DNA of 64,000 nucleotides from SFTJ01 sp045613305 (GCA_045613305.1 JAZLAU010000035.1:1-64000); one strand, 5' to 3'. Counted from the stretch's first letter, positions 44,962 through 54,820 are shown. Notes: generated by a model from the sequence alone, not told the origin. Numbers and translations: made by a program.

Positions 44962-45654
44962 TTATAACACCTTGTTTTTAGGTGTAGTTGCTTGGAATTC
45001 TTTTAAATACAATGGTGTAGAATAAGCTACATCAATGAAATCGCCGTTCCTAAATGCTCGTTCTGAAAGAGCCACCATATCTACAGCAACAGGCTTAACT
45101 CCTGTGAGATATGCCGCATTTTCGACTTGCGACATTTCTTCCCATTTTTTTGCACCGTTACCGATAAAAAGCAATTTGTTCTCATAACCCTTAAACGAGT
45201 TCTTGTCAAGTATCATTGCTTGAGGAGGGATAATTTCTTGTAGTGCATTATTGTAAATTGCAGTATATACCTCATTGCGGCGAGCGTCAATCATTGGAAC
45301 GTACAATGTGTCGTCTTCAACGAATTTGCTAAACATTGCCGAGACACTCAAAAGTTGCAATGTGTTTACTCCTATCAACGGAACATTATAGCCAAAGCAC
45401 AAACCTTTAGCTTCCGATAAACCGATACGCAACCCTGTATATGATCCCGGGCCAATACTAACTGCCACGGCATCAAGTTTAATTTCTCTGCTTGTAATAT
45501 ATCGCACAATGTCGTCTAAAAACACATTTAGCACTGTTGCGTGATTCTTTCCATCATATTCTTCATGATGTTCCAATATCTCTCCATCGCACGACAAAGC
45601 AACAGAGCAAACATCGGTTGAAGTTTCTATATTTAGTATATTTGCCATATTCAT
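44962..45654 (-). CDS. tsaB: tRNA threonylcarbamoyladenosine biosynthesis protein TsaB
   Basis: A 230-residue member of the ASKHA fold. It opens ILNIETSTDVCSVAL, followed by VSIGPGSYTGLRIGLSEAKG and YNVPLIGVNTLQLLS. It partners TsaD in making t6A37 in ANN-decoding tRNAs. ATG codons at 45654 and 45648 are both possible; the second gives MANILNIETS. It leads the tsaB-DUF4290-rimM-acidic-OmpA operon, with a promoter box 13-19 bases upstream. Confidence 0.94.
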   Translation of the reverse strand: MNMANILNIETSTDVCSVALSCDGEILEHHEEYDGKNHATVLNVFLDDIVRYITSREIKLDAVAVSIGPGSYTGLRIGLSEAKGLCFGYNVPLIGVNTLQLLSVSAMFSKFVEDDTLYVPMIDARRNEVYTAIYNNALQEIIPPQAMILDKNSFKGYENKLLFIGNGAKKWEEMSQVENAAYLTGVKPVAVDMVALSERAFRNGDFIDVAYSTPLYLKEFQATTPKNKVL

Positions 45655-45666
45655 TAAAATTCCCTA

Positions 45667-45674
45667 CAAATTTA
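45667..45674 (-). promoter_or_regulatory. -7 promoter box (TAAATTTG) for tsaB operon
   Basis: An exact match on the minus strand, 13 bases before the first possible start. Confidence 0.55.
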
Positions 45675-45717
45675 AGAATTTTCTTCCTTTTATTATAATT
45701 GATTGGAATTATCGCAT

Positions 45718-45725
45718 TAAATTTG
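45718..45725 (+). promoter_or_regulatory. -7 promoter box (TAAATTTG) for yicC-gmk-nadD
   Basis: An exact match on the plus strand, 17 bases before the YicC ATG; lies in the divergent interval with tsaB. Confidence 0.6.
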
Positions 45726-45741
45726 TAAAAAATTCTTTGTA

Positions 45742-46620
45742 ATGATACTATCAATGACAGGTTTCGGCAAGGCAGTAGCCGTTTTTCAAAATAAAAAAAT
45801 TACTGCTGAGATAAAATCATTAAATAGCAAGCAACTAGATTTATCAGTTCGTTTGCCTCAATCATATCGTTCAAATGAGCTTGACTTTCGCAATGAAGTG
45901 GCAAAATCACTTGAACGTGGTAAGGTGGATTTATGCATTTATTGCGAGGATATTGAGTCAGTTTGCGATTTTAACATCAACATCCCTATCGTAAAAAAAT
46001 ATAAAGAACAAATCCAATTAATGGCAAAAGAGCTCAACATCGACGAGCCTTCTGATTGGTATGCCACTCTGCTTCGTTTGCCAGAATCAATAAAAAACGA
46101 CAACATGTCGAACGAAATTTCAGAAGAAGAAATTGCAGCAGTTTCAAGCACTCTAAAAAATGCCATTGATTCGTTAATTGAGTTTCGCTCACAAGAAGGC
46201 GTGCGACTTGAAAAGTTCTTCCGTGAAAAAATTCAGAGCATTCAAAGCCTTCTTAACCAAGTGGCTCAATTTGAGCAAGAAAGAGTGACAAAAATAAAAA
46301 CAAGAATTGAAGACGCTCTTGCAAAGCTCGAAAATTTTGAATATGACCGAAATCGTTTTGAACAAGAAATGATTTTCTATATCGAAAAGCTTGATATAAA
46401 TGAAGAAAAACTTCGTTTGCAGAATCATCTTGACTATTTCATTAAAACGATGGAAGAAGGTCACAGCCAGGGCAAAAAACTTGGATTTATCAGCCAAGAA
46501 ATGGGCCGAGAAATCAACACTATGGGGTCAAAAGCCAATCAAGCTGATTTGCAAAAATTAGTTGTAATGATGAAAGACCATCTTGAACAAATTAAAGAAC
46601 AAGTACTTAATGTAATGTAA
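45742..46620 (+). CDS. yicC: YicC-family endoribonuclease
   Basis: A 292-residue protein. The N-terminal YicC-like domain opens MILSMTGFGKAVAVFQN and shows IKSLNSKQLDLSVRLP; the C-terminal DUF1732 domain includes NHLDYFIKTMEEGHSQGKKLGFI and ends FISQEMGREINTMGSKANQAD..VMMKDHLEQIKEQVLNV. YicC proteins are RNases that act on RyhB in E. coli. It is first in an operon with gmk 9 bases downstream. Confidence 0.95.
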   Translation: MILSMTGFGKAVAVFQNKKITAEIKSLNSKQLDLSVRLPQSYRSNELDFRNEVAKSLERGKVDLCIYCEDIESVCDFNINIPIVKKYKEQIQLMAKELNIDEPSDWYATLLRLPESIKNDNMSNEISEEEIAAVSSTLKNAIDSLIEFRSQEGVRLEKFFREKIQSIQSLLNQVAQFEQERVTKIKTRIEDALAKLENFEYDRNRFEQEMIFYIEKLDINEEKLRLQNHLDYFIKTMEEGHSQGKKLGFISQEMGREINTMGSKANQADLQKLVVMMKDHLEQIKEQVLNVM

Positions 46621-46629
46621 GCCAGACGT

Positions 46630-47205
46630 ATGGAAAAAGGAAAATTAATAATTATTTCAGCACCATCGGGCACTGGAAAATCTACTATAATAAGCAAGAT
46701 AATAAATGACCCAGAATTAAAGTTGGAGTTTTCCATATCAGCAACCACAAGGAGTCCGCGAGTTGGCGAAGAAAACGGCGTGCATTACCACTTCTTGACT
46801 GTCGAACAGTTCAAGGAACAAATCGAAAACGATGGACTTGTAGAATATGAAGAAGTTTATCCGGGCCGTTATTATGGTACTTTAAAAAGCGAAATCGAAA
46901 GAATTGAAGATAAAGGTTGCAATCCTATTCTTGACATTGATGTTAAAGGCGGTGTAAACGTAAAAAAATTGTACGGAGACAATGCCCTATCAATATTCAT
47001 AGTTCCGCCGAGTATCGAAACTCTTCGCGAACGATTGTTGAGCCGAGCAACTGATTCAATCGAAGCAATTAATCAACGTGTTGAAAAGGCCGCGTATGAG
47101 TTAACTTTTAAAGAAGACTTCGACAAACATGTGGTTAACGATGTGCTTGAAACGGCTGTGGCAGAAACAAGAAAACTAATCTTTGATTTCATAAAACAAA
47201 AGTAA
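46630..47205 (+). CDS. gmk: Guanylate kinase
   Basis: A 191-residue kinase converting GMP to GDP. P-loop SAPSGTGKSTII at about 10-21, GMP-binding SATTRSPRVGEENGVHYHF, and DIDVKGGVNVKK. It works downstream of guaB on the GMP branch. It lies 4 bases before nadD. Confidence 0.97.
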   Translation: MEKGKLIIISAPSGTGKSTIISKIINDPELKLEFSISATTRSPRVGEENGVHYHFLTVEQFKEQIENDGLVEYEEVYPGRYYGTLKSEIERIEDKGCNPILDIDVKGGVNVKKLYGDNALSIFIVPPSIETLRERLLSRATDSIEAINQRVEKAAYELTFKEDFDKHVVNDVLETAVAETRKLIFDFIKQK

Positions 47206-47209
47206 ATAA

Positions 47210-47794
47210 ATGAAAATAGGCATTTTCGGAGGTTCGTTTAACCCTATACACACAGGTCATGCGATTATAGCAAATTACATTGCACAAAATTCCGACCTTG
47301 ACGCTGTGTGGATGATGGTTTCGCCCCTTAACCCGCTTAAGACAGAAAACTTAGGAGCCTCCGATACCGACCGATTACGAATGACCGAAATGGTAACCCG
47401 ACAATTAGAGAAAGTTACCACTTCGGCCTTTGAATTTTCAATGCCCAAGCCTTCATACACAATTAACACCCTACAAGACTTGTCAAAAAGATTTCCTAAT
47501 GCTGAATTCACTTTGATTATTGGGGCTGATAATTGGTATAATTTCAAACAATGGAAAGACTATGAGGAAATTTTAGCCAATTATAAAATCCTTGTTTATC
47601 CACGAATGGGCTTTGACATCGTTATTCCCGAACAATATAATTCAAACGTGTCGATTGTTGATGCTCCTGTCATAGAGCTTTCGTCAACAATTATACGACA
47701 AGGCATTAAAAACCAACAAAACATGTGTTTTTATCTGCCTTCACAAGTTTATCAATATATCCTTGAAAACCGATTATACATGTATGGAAAGTAA
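47210..47794 (+). CDS. nadD: Nicotinate-nucleotide adenylyltransferase
   Basis: A 194-residue enzyme making nicotinic acid adenine dinucleotide. The nucleotidyltransferase signature GIFGGSFNPIHTGH (HTGH, His 16 and 19) and SSTIIRQGI (ISSTxIR) are present. It overlaps the next gene by 11 bases. Confidence 0.96.
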   Translation: MKIGIFGGSFNPIHTGHAIIANYIAQNSDLDAVWMMVSPLNPLKTENLGASDTDRLRMTEMVTRQLEKVTTSAFEFSMPKPSYTINTLQDLSKRFPNAEFTLIIGADNWYNFKQWKDYEEILANYKILVYPRMGFDIVIPEQYNSNVSIVDAPVIELSSTIIRQGIKNQQNMCFYLPSQVYQYILENRLYMYGK

Positions 47795-48302
47795 TCACCT
47801 ATCACCAAACAGTTTGGCATTCATTGCTCTGTCAAACGAATTCTGTGAAACTCTTGAAAACACAGCAAGTTTCGAAAAGCAAGACTTTATTGCAAAAATG
47901 CTAAAACTTTTGCCAAGATTATATATTTCATCAACCGACCTTAACATTGAAGAATCGGAAGAAGAATATTACATTGAGCCATATCTTGAAGAAGATGAAT
48001 ATAACAACATTTGCTCTCAGATATCAATGTTAATGGGTGCAGATGATGTGTTTCTTGAAACATTTGAAGAAGACATGAAATATTCTGACACTCCTGTATC
48101 GGCAACAATTTCTGAATGCCTCTCTGATATTTATCAGGAATTATATAATCTTGTAGCATCAGTAAGAGATGTGACTAATGAAGCAATCAATTCTATTTTG
48201 ATTAGTTGCAAAGAAGATTTTGCCAACTATTGGGGCCAAACATTAACCAATGTGTTAAGAGCATTACATTCAGCATTTTATAATGAATCAGAAACAAATT
48301 AA
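47784..48302 (+). CDS. DUF5063 domain protein
   Basis: A 172-residue acidic protein (MESNHLSPNSLAFIAL start), with a long acidic stretch (NIEESEEEYYIEPYLEEDEYN) and helices to the end. It matches DUF5063, a Bacteroidota family of unknown function. I choose the ATG at 47784, 11 bases inside the nadD gene; a TTG at 47763 would add 7 codons. The overlap suggests translational coupling to nadD. Confidence 0.72.
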   Translation: MESNHLSPNSLAFIALSNEFCETLENTASFEKQDFIAKMLKLLPRLYISSTDLNIEESEEEYYIEPYLEEDEYNNICSQISMLMGADDVFLETFEEDMKYSDTPVSATISECLSDIYQELYNLVASVRDVTNEAINSILISCKEDFANYWGQTLTNVLRALHSAFYNESETN

Positions 48303-48314
48303 AAATTAAATATC

Positions 48315-49604
48315 ATGAACAAGTACATCAGTTCTCTCTTAAATTTCATGGACTCAAGTGTCTGCAATTTCCTTGCAGTCGACACAATTAAGAAAGTCCT
48401 AACTGAAAGTGGTTTTGAAGAAAAACGACTTGAAGACGCATTTTCATGTAAAGCCGGCGACAAGTTCTTTGTCACAAAAAATGATTCAGCAATCTTTGCT
48501 GTCACTGTTGGCAACAAGCCTGTTTCAGAAACCGGGTTTAAAATAATCTCTGCACATAGCGATTCACCATGTTTTAGAATAAAGCCTAACCCAGAGATGA
48601 AATCTGGTGACGGCATTGTACGCTTAAATACAGAAGTATATGGTGGCCCAATTCTATATACATGGTTCGACCGTCCACTATCGTTAGCCGGACGTGTTAT
48701 TCTTAAAGGGGAATCTGCTCTAAAGCCAGTTACAAAACTGCTAAAAATCGACAATCCGATCTTAATAATACCCCACCTTGCCATACATTTCAATCGTTCG
48801 GTTAATGACGGCAATAAGCTTTCTAAGCAAAAAGACATGCTACCTATCTTAACTAAGATATCTGATAATCTTTCTGCAAATGGCATGCTGCTTAACTATG
48901 TGGCCGAACAACTTGGAGTGACTGCCGACGAAATTCTTGATTTTGACTTATTTGTGTACGATACAGAAAAGGCATGTCTTGCTGGCCTAAACAACGAGTT
49001 TATTTTGTCAGGACGTCTTGATGATTTAAGCATGGCACACGCTGCAATTACTGCAATTACAGAAGTTGAAGATAAAGAAGCAACTTGTGTGAGCGCTATT
49101 TTCGACAATGAAGAAACTGGTAGCGGCACTAAACAAGGTGCGCACTCTCCTGTGCTAACCAATCTACTTAATCGTATTGCAGCCTGCCAGGGCGTTTCTT
49201 TCGACGGATTCTGTCAAGCGGTCAATAAGTCGTTCTTGATTTCTGCCGATAATGCTCATGCATTTCATCCTAACTATGGCGAAAAATATGACCCAACTAA
49301 TCACCCTGCGTTAGGCGGTGGACCGGTTATTAAAATAAACGCCAACTGCAAATATATGACAGATGCACATTCTGCAGCAATATTCAAGAGTTTGTGCATT
49401 GAAGCGGGTTCTCCTTATCAATACTTTGTAAATCATTCTGATGTTGCGGGCGGATCTACATTAGGCAATATTTTCACTGGTCAACTCGACATTGAAGGTG
49501 TGGATGTTGGCAGCCCTTTATTAGCAATGCACTCAGTTAGAGAAACTGCTAGCGTTGAAGACCATATCAATATGATTAAGGTATTTAAACAATTTTTTTC
49601 TTGA
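48315..49604 (+). CDS. apeB: M18-family aminopeptidase
   Basis: A 429-residue dinuclear zinc aminopeptidase. Zinc ligands are seen as the H-x-D in SAHSDSPC (about 77), the Asp in SGRLDDLSMA, the Glu pair in DNEETGSG and the final His in SDVAGGSTLG region with NHSD. It removes N-terminal residues (typically acidic in DAP/DAP-like). A cytoplasmic protein with no signal. The last gene of the yicC run; the next gene has its own promoter. Confidence 0.94.
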   Translation: MNKYISSLLNFMDSSVCNFLAVDTIKKVLTESGFEEKRLEDAFSCKAGDKFFVTKNDSAIFAVTVGNKPVSETGFKIISAHSDSPCFRIKPNPEMKSGDGIVRLNTEVYGGPILYTWFDRPLSLAGRVILKGESALKPVTKLLKIDNPILIIPHLAIHFNRSVNDGNKLSKQKDMLPILTKISDNLSANGMLLNYVAEQLGVTADEILDFDLFVYDTEKACLAGLNNEFILSGRLDDLSMAHAAITAITEVEDKEATCVSAIFDNEETGSGTKQGAHSPVLTNLLNRIAACQGVSFDGFCQAVNKSFLISADNAHAFHPNYGEKYDPTNHPALGGGPVIKINANCKYMTDAHSAAIFKSLCIEAGSPYQYFVNHSDVAGGSTLGNIFTGQLDIEGVDVGSPLLAMHSVRETASVEDHINMIKVFKQFFS

Positions 49605-49617
49605 AATCAATTTAGAT

Positions 49618-49648
49618 TTTGAAAAGTCCAATAGAATTATTAAATTTG
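49618..49648 (+). promoter_or_regulatory. Promoter of the phosphohexomutase: TTTG-N19-TAAATTTG
   Basis: TTTG at 49618-49621 and TAAATTTG at 49641-49648 (both exact), 34 bases before the ATG at 49682. Confidence 0.8.
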
Positions 49649-49681
49649 ACAATATTGAACACTTAAAACAAAATAACAAAA

Positions 49682-51430
49682 ATGAAAGACGAACAACTGT
49701 TAAAACAAGTAACTGAAAAAGCTCAAGTGTGGCTTGGTGAAGGCTATGATGCAGACACCCAAGCGGCAGTGAAAGCAATGCTTGAAAATGAAGATAAGAC
49801 CGACCTAATTGAGTCATTTTACAAGGACTTAGAATTTGGCACAGGTGGTTTACGCGGCATTATGGGTGTCGGTTCAAATCGCATGAACATCTACACTGTA
49901 GGTATGGCAACTCAAGGCCTTGCTAATTACATTAAGGACGCGTTTAAAGATCTTCCTCAAATTAGTGTTGTTGTAGGTCATGACGTTAGAAACAACAGCC
50001 GTCTATTTGCGGAAATTTGTGCAAACATCTTTTCTGCTAATGGCATTAAAGTTTATCTATTCGATGACAGCCGCCCTACACCAGAAATTTCGTTTGCCAT
50101 TCGCGAATTAGGTTGCCAATGTGGCGTTAACATTACCGCATCACATAATCCTAAAGAATATAATGGCTACAAGGCATATTGGAATGATGGTGCACAAATG
50201 ACTGCTCCTCATGACAAGAACACTATTGACTACGTTAACAAGATTAAGGGTGTTGCAGAAGTGAAATTCAATGGCAACAACGACCTTATTGAAATCATCG
50301 GTGAAGCAATGGATAAAGTATATCTTGACAGAATTAAGACTTTATCATTGAGCCCAGATGTTATTGAACGTCACAAAGACCTTAAGATTGTTTTCACTCC
50401 AATTCATGGCACTGGCAAATATTTGATTCCTGCTTCGCTTGCCAACTTTGGTTTCACTAACATCATTCACATTCCAGAACAAGATGTTCAAAGTGGAGAT
50501 TTCCCAACCGTTGACTCTCCTAACCCAGAAAATGCATCAGCTATGGCTATGGCAATTGCTAAGGCTAAAGAAGTTGACGCTGACATCGTTATGGCTTCAG
50601 ACCCTGACGCTGACCGTATTGGCTTAGTTATTAAGAACACTAAGGGCGAATATGAATTGGTTAACGGTAACCAAATCGTGATGATTTTCTTGTATTACCT
50701 AATGGCTCGCCGCAAGGAATTGAACCTAATCAAGGGTAATGAATATATTGTTAAGACAATCGTAACCACAGAAACCATCAAGTCGATTGCCGAAAAGCAA
50801 AACATTAAGATGTATGATGTATTCACTGGTTTCAAGTGGATTGCTAAGGTAATGTTAGAAAATGAAGGTAAGGCACAATATCTTGGCGGTGGTGAAGAAA
50901 GTTACGGTTTCTTAGCACAAGACTTCGTTCGCGACAAGGACTCTGTGTCTGCTATCTCTTTGATGGCCGAAATCGCAGCATGGGCTAAGGATAAGGGCTT
51001 AGACATGAACGCAATGCTTATCGACATCTACATGACTTACGGATATTCTAAGGAAAAGGGTATCTCTTTGGTTCGCCAAGGCAAGTCAGGTGCTGAAGAA
51101 ATTGTTGCTATCATGAAGCAATTCCGTGAAAATCCACCTCAAACTATCGGCGGTTCTCCTGTAGTTACAATTAAGGATTTTGACTCACTTGAAGAAAAGA
51201 ATGTTGCAACTGGCGAAATCAAAAAGCTTGACATGCCTACAACATCTAATGTTCTTCAATTCTTCACTGAAGACGGCACTAAGATTTCTGTTCGTCCTTC
51301 AGGAACAGAACCTAAGATTAAGTTCTACATGGAAATTCATGACACTCTTAACAGTGCTGAAGAATATGATGCAAAGAACGAATGGGCAGATGCTAAACTT
51401 GCAGCTATTGCAAAAGAACTTGGCGTTTAA
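49682..51430 (+). CDS. Phosphoglucomutase/phosphomannomutase
   Basis: A 582-residue alpha-D-phosphohexomutase. The active-site Ser loop is TASHNPKEYNGYK (about 156-168), the metal-binding loop DPDADRIGL, the sugar loop GEESYGF and phosphate loop RPSGTEPKIKFY. It converts hexose 1- and 6-phosphates, feeding sugar-nucleotide synthesis. The length (about 580) is that of the long Bacteroidota/eukaryotic PGM2-like form. It stands alone between a full promoter and a strong terminator. Confidence 0.95.
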   Translation: MKDEQLLKQVTEKAQVWLGEGYDADTQAAVKAMLENEDKTDLIESFYKDLEFGTGGLRGIMGVGSNRMNIYTVGMATQGLANYIKDAFKDLPQISVVVGHDVRNNSRLFAEICANIFSANGIKVYLFDDSRPTPEISFAIRELGCQCGVNITASHNPKEYNGYKAYWNDGAQMTAPHDKNTIDYVNKIKGVAEVKFNGNNDLIEIIGEAMDKVYLDRIKTLSLSPDVIERHKDLKIVFTPIHGTGKYLIPASLANFGFTNIIHIPEQDVQSGDFPTVDSPNPENASAMAMAIAKAKEVDADIVMASDPDADRIGLVIKNTKGEYELVNGNQIVMIFLYYLMARRKELNLIKGNEYIVKTIVTTETIKSIAEKQNIKMYDVFTGFKWIAKVMLENEGKAQYLGGGEESYGFLAQDFVRDKDSVSAISLMAEIAAWAKDKGLDMNAMLIDIYMTYGYSKEKGISLVRQGKSGAEEIVAIMKQFRENPPQTIGGSPVVTIKDFDSLEEKNVATGEIKKLDMPTTSNVLQFFTEDGTKISVRPSGTEPKIKFYMEIHDTLNSAEEYDAKNEWADAKLAAIAKELGV

Positions 51431-51450
51431 TTAACTCATAATTTAAATAT

Positions 51451-51485
51451 TAAAAGCATCGGTTTAAATCAAACCGATGCTTTTA
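51451..51485 (+). terminator. Terminator of the phosphohexomutase gene
   Basis: A perfect 15-bp stem (51451-51465 with 51471-51485, loop 5), followed by a run of T. Confidence 0.9.
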
Positions 51486-51524
51486 TTTTTTACACATTAA
51501 TCATTTGTGTCGCAAGAGGTTAAA

Positions 51525-51565
51525 AATCAAAGAGGCCCTATCTAAACAATAGGGCCTCTTTGATT
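51525..51565 (-). terminator. Terminator of glnA
   Basis: A perfect 17-bp stem (51525-51541 with 51549-51565, loop 7) 3 bases after the glnA stop, with T-rich sequence following on the minus strand. It and the previous hairpin stand back to back. Confidence 0.9.
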
Positions 51566-51568
51566 AAA

Positions 51569-53761
51569 TTATCGAATAAATAGCAGCTCTCGATACTTTG
51601 GCAATGGCCACATTTCATCGTCAACCATTAGTTCCAACTTATCGATGTGGTATCTAATATCTTCCAATAAAGGACAAACTTTGTCATGATATGCAATAGC
51701 TTTTTCTCTTTCTGATGTAATGCGATTTGCAATCTTGCGAGCTTCAACTATTTCATCCACTTTATCCTTAATAATTATCATATGCTCTTCCATAGTCTTA
51801 ATTTGTTCTAAGTCGCGCAGTGACATTCTTTCGCTTTCTTCTTGCGAGAATACACTTTTAATCTTAAGAACCTTGTCGAGCAATGCATTTTGATATCTTG
51901 TCGTTACAGGTATAACGTGGTTAAACGCAAGGTCGCCAAGCACACGAGCCTCAATTTGAATCTTTTTTGTATAGATTTCCCATTTAACCTCATTACGTGC
52001 TTCTAGCTCTATCCTACTAAACACTTTTGTTTTGGCAAACATTTGAACAACGTCGTCAGTAAGATAAGCGTCAAATATCTTTGGCACCGATGTTTCACAG
52101 TCCAAACCTCTCTTTTGTGCCTCTTCTTTCCATTCTTCACTATAACCATTACCGTCGAAGTGTATTGGCTTAGAAATTTTAATTAATTTTCTAACCTCAG
52201 CAATGATAGAATGTACCACAGATTCGCCTGTAGCAATGCGTGCATCAACAGATTCTTTAAAGTCGAACAATTGCTCGGCTACAGCAGCGTTTATTGCTAT
52301 CATTGCCGATGCACAATTAGCCGAACTTCCCATTGCACGGAATTCAAAACGGTTACCCGTAAACGCAAATGGAGATGTTCTGTTTCTGTCCGTATTGTCG
52401 ACCATAATCTCAGGAATTTGAGATAGGTTTAAGTTATAACGGCCCTTATCATCCAAACTAATTACGACGTCTTCATCTGAACTGTTTTCAATGTTTTCCA
52501 AAACCTTGGTTAATTGAGAACCTAAAAACATTGAAATAATAGCAGGTGGTGCTTCATTAGCGCCCAATCGATGAGCATTAGTAGCCGAAGATATTGAGGC
52601 TTTCAGCAATCCGTTATATTTATATACGGCAGCCATTACATTAACTACAAATGTAATAAACTGTAGATTCTTCATCGGTGTTTTACCTGGAGCAAAAAGC
52701 AGTTCGCCTTTATCTGTGCCCAAACTCCAGTTGTTGTGTTTACCCGAACCATTAATGCCCGCAAATGGCTTTTCATGCAATAACACTCTGAAATTATGGC
52801 GACGAGCCACGTCATCAATCAAAGACATTAGCAACAAATTATGGTCGTTTGCCAAATTTGTTTCTTCATAAATAGGAGCTAATTCAAACTGGTTTGGCGC
52901 AACTTCGTTGTGTCGAGTCTTTGCCGGAATTCCAAGTTTATGGCATTCTATTTCAAGTTCGAGCATAAATGCTTCAACTCTTGAAGGAATTGCTCCGAAA
53001 TAATGGTCTTCTAATTGTTGATTTTTTGCACTTTCGTGACCCATAAGAGTGCGTCCGGTCAACATCAAGTCTGGACGGGCTGAATACAATGCTTCATCAA
53101 CCAAAAAATACTCTTGCTCCCAACCCAAAAAAGAGTTTACATGTTTCACCTCAGGGTCAAAGTATTTAACCACCTCAGTTGCAGCCTTGTCTACTGTGTT
53201 TAGTGCGCGTAAAAGTGGAGTTTTATAGTCAAGAGATTCGCCAGTATATGAAATGAATATTGTTGGAATACATAAAGTGTTATCTAATATAAAAGCAGGA
53301 GAAGAAATGTCCCAAGCCGAATAACCTCGTGCTTCAAAAGTATTTCTGATTCCGCCATTTGGGAAACTTGAGGCATCGGGCTCTTGTTGAACGAGCAATT
53401 TGCCCGAAAATTCTTCTACAACACCACCCTTGCCATCATATTCAATAAATGAGTCGTGCTTCTCAGCCGTGCCATCAGTTAGAGGATGAAACCAGTGTGA
53501 ATAGTGCTTTGCGCCATTATCAAGTGCCCACTGTTTCATGCCTGCCGCCACACTATCGGCAATTTCTCTGCTTAGAGGTTCTTTATTGTCTATGGCTTTT
53601 GTCAGTGCTTCATAGGTTGATTTCGACAGATATTCAAACATCTTTCTGCGATTAAACACAGCTTTGCCATAATATTCTGATGGACATTCCTTCGGAATTT
53701 CCACTTTTAGTGGCTTTCTGTCGAAAGCTTCTTCTACTACCTTAAACCTAAATTGTGACAT
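51569..53761 (-). CDS. glnA: Glutamine synthetase type III
   Basis: A 730-residue glutamine synthetase of the GlnN type, with the ammonia-to-glutamine reaction. It has VEEFSGKLLVQQEPDASSFPNGG, FLGWEQEYFLVDE (the catalytic Glu cluster), NEVAPNQFELAP, and the nucleotide-binding GSGKHNNWS. The N-terminal region and C-terminal extension are long compared with GSI. It lies 27 bases after dapF, so the two are likely one transcript from the dapF promoter. In Bacteroides GlnN is a nitrogen-regulated enzyme. Confidence 0.97.
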   Translation of the reverse strand: MSQFRFKVVEEAFDRKPLKVEIPKECPSEYYGKAVFNRRKMFEYLSKSTYEALTKAIDNKEPLSREIADSVAAGMKQWALDNGAKHYSHWFHPLTDGTAEKHDSFIEYDGKGGVVEEFSGKLLVQQEPDASSFPNGGIRNTFEARGYSAWDISSPAFILDNTLCIPTIFISYTGESLDYKTPLLRALNTVDKAATEVVKYFDPEVKHVNSFLGWEQEYFLVDEALYSARPDLMLTGRTLMGHESAKNQQLEDHYFGAIPSRVEAFMLELEIECHKLGIPAKTRHNEVAPNQFELAPIYEETNLANDHNLLLMSLIDDVARRHNFRVLLHEKPFAGINGSGKHNNWSLGTDKGELLFAPGKTPMKNLQFITFVVNVMAAVYKYNGLLKASISSATNAHRLGANEAPPAIISMFLGSQLTKVLENIENSSDEDVVISLDDKGRYNLNLSQIPEIMVDNTDRNRTSPFAFTGNRFEFRAMGSSANCASAMIAINAAVAEQLFDFKESVDARIATGESVVHSIIAEVRKLIKISKPIHFDGNGYSEEWKEEAQKRGLDCETSVPKIFDAYLTDDVVQMFAKTKVFSRIELEARNEVKWEIYTKKIQIEARVLGDLAFNHVIPVTTRYQNALLDKVLKIKSVFSQEESERMSLRDLEQIKTMEEHMIIIKDKVDEIVEARKIANRITSEREKAIAYHDKVCPLLEDIRYHIDKLELMVDDEMWPLPKYRELLFIR

Positions 53762-53788
53762 ATATATTGATTAATTATATTCAACTTG

Positions 53789-54628
53789 TTAGTATTCGTA
53801 AACCCCTTCAAACACAGTGACTGCACCTCCAGTCATCAGCAGACGATTATCATCATTCCACTCTATTTCAAGGTCTCCCCCTAATAGGGAAACCTCTGCT
53901 TTGCGATTTGTTCGGCCAGTAAGTGCCGCTGCGGTTAACGATGCGCACGCTCCTGTTCCGCATGCCATGGTTTCACCCGAACCGCGTTCATACACTCGCA
54001 TTTGCATTCTATCTGGTGATAAAATTTTCACAAATTCCACATTTGCCTTTCGTGGGAATATTGCGTTATCTTGGATTTCTTTACCTATTTTCTCTATTTC
54101 AAGACCGTCAATTTCATCTAAGAATACAACACAATGAGGATTTCCGGTTGATAATGCTGTTATATTAAGAGTGCCCATGCTTGTTTCAATTGGTTGTTCA
54201 ACAATAGGCTCTACAGAGTTTGCAGGTATAAATTCTGGTTTGAAGTTTGGTTCACCCATGTCAACCATGACCTCTTCTACCTTTCCTTTAGAATCCAATT
54301 TAGTTATATGCAAGATTTTAATACCGGCAAGGGTTTCTAATGCAATATCTCGTTTATTGGTTAAATGCTTATCATAAACAAATTTAGCTATGCATCTTGA
54401 TGCATTGCCACACATCTCTCCTTCCGAACCATCTGCGTTAAACATGCGCATTCTGAAATCGGCACAATCAGAGTTCATTATTGCAACTAATCCATCAGCA
54501 CCTACTCCTTTATGCCTGTCGCTCATCTCACATGCCAATTCCGACAAATTATCAGGACATTGATTAGTAGCATCGATATAAATATAATCGTTGCCAGCGC
54601 CATGCATTTTTGTAAACTTAATCAACAT
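53789..54628 (-). CDS. dapF: Diaminopimelate epimerase
   Basis: A 279-residue epimerase of lysine and peptidoglycan synthesis, converting LL- to meso-DAP. Two active-site cysteines occur in EMCGNASRC and ACGTGACAS. It opens KFTKMHGAGNDYIYID. Both half-domains and length are standard. It has its own -7 box and is followed by glnA. Confidence 0.97.
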   Translation of the reverse strand: MLIKFTKMHGAGNDYIYIDATNQCPDNLSELACEMSDRHKGVGADGLVAIMNSDCADFRMRMFNADGSEGEMCGNASRCIAKFVYDKHLTNKRDIALETLAGIKILHITKLDSKGKVEEVMVDMGEPNFKPEFIPANSVEPIVEQPIETSMGTLNITALSTGNPHCVVFLDEIDGLEIEKIGKEIQDNAIFPRKANVEFVKILSPDRMQMRVYERGSGETMACGTGACASLTAAALTGRTNRKAEVSLLGGDLEIEWNDDNRLLMTGGAVTVFEGVYEY

Positions 54629-54667
54629 TTAAGATTCTTATATTTCAATAATACATATTTTGCTAAG

Positions 54668-54675
54668 CAAAGGTA
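54668..54675 (-). promoter_or_regulatory. -7 promoter box (TACCTTTG) for dapF-glnA
   Basis: An exact match on the minus strand 40 bases before dapF; no clear -33. Confidence 0.55.
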
Positions 54676-54820
54676 TAATTTTATATTCTACTATGCAATA
54701 CTTGATTTAACATATTAACTCATTCAAACAAAACATTTTCTCCTCTTATCATTCGCCTATTTTGCACCCAGTCTTTAAATTAATTTATGGGAAATAACCA
54801 TCTTTGATAATTAAACAGCA

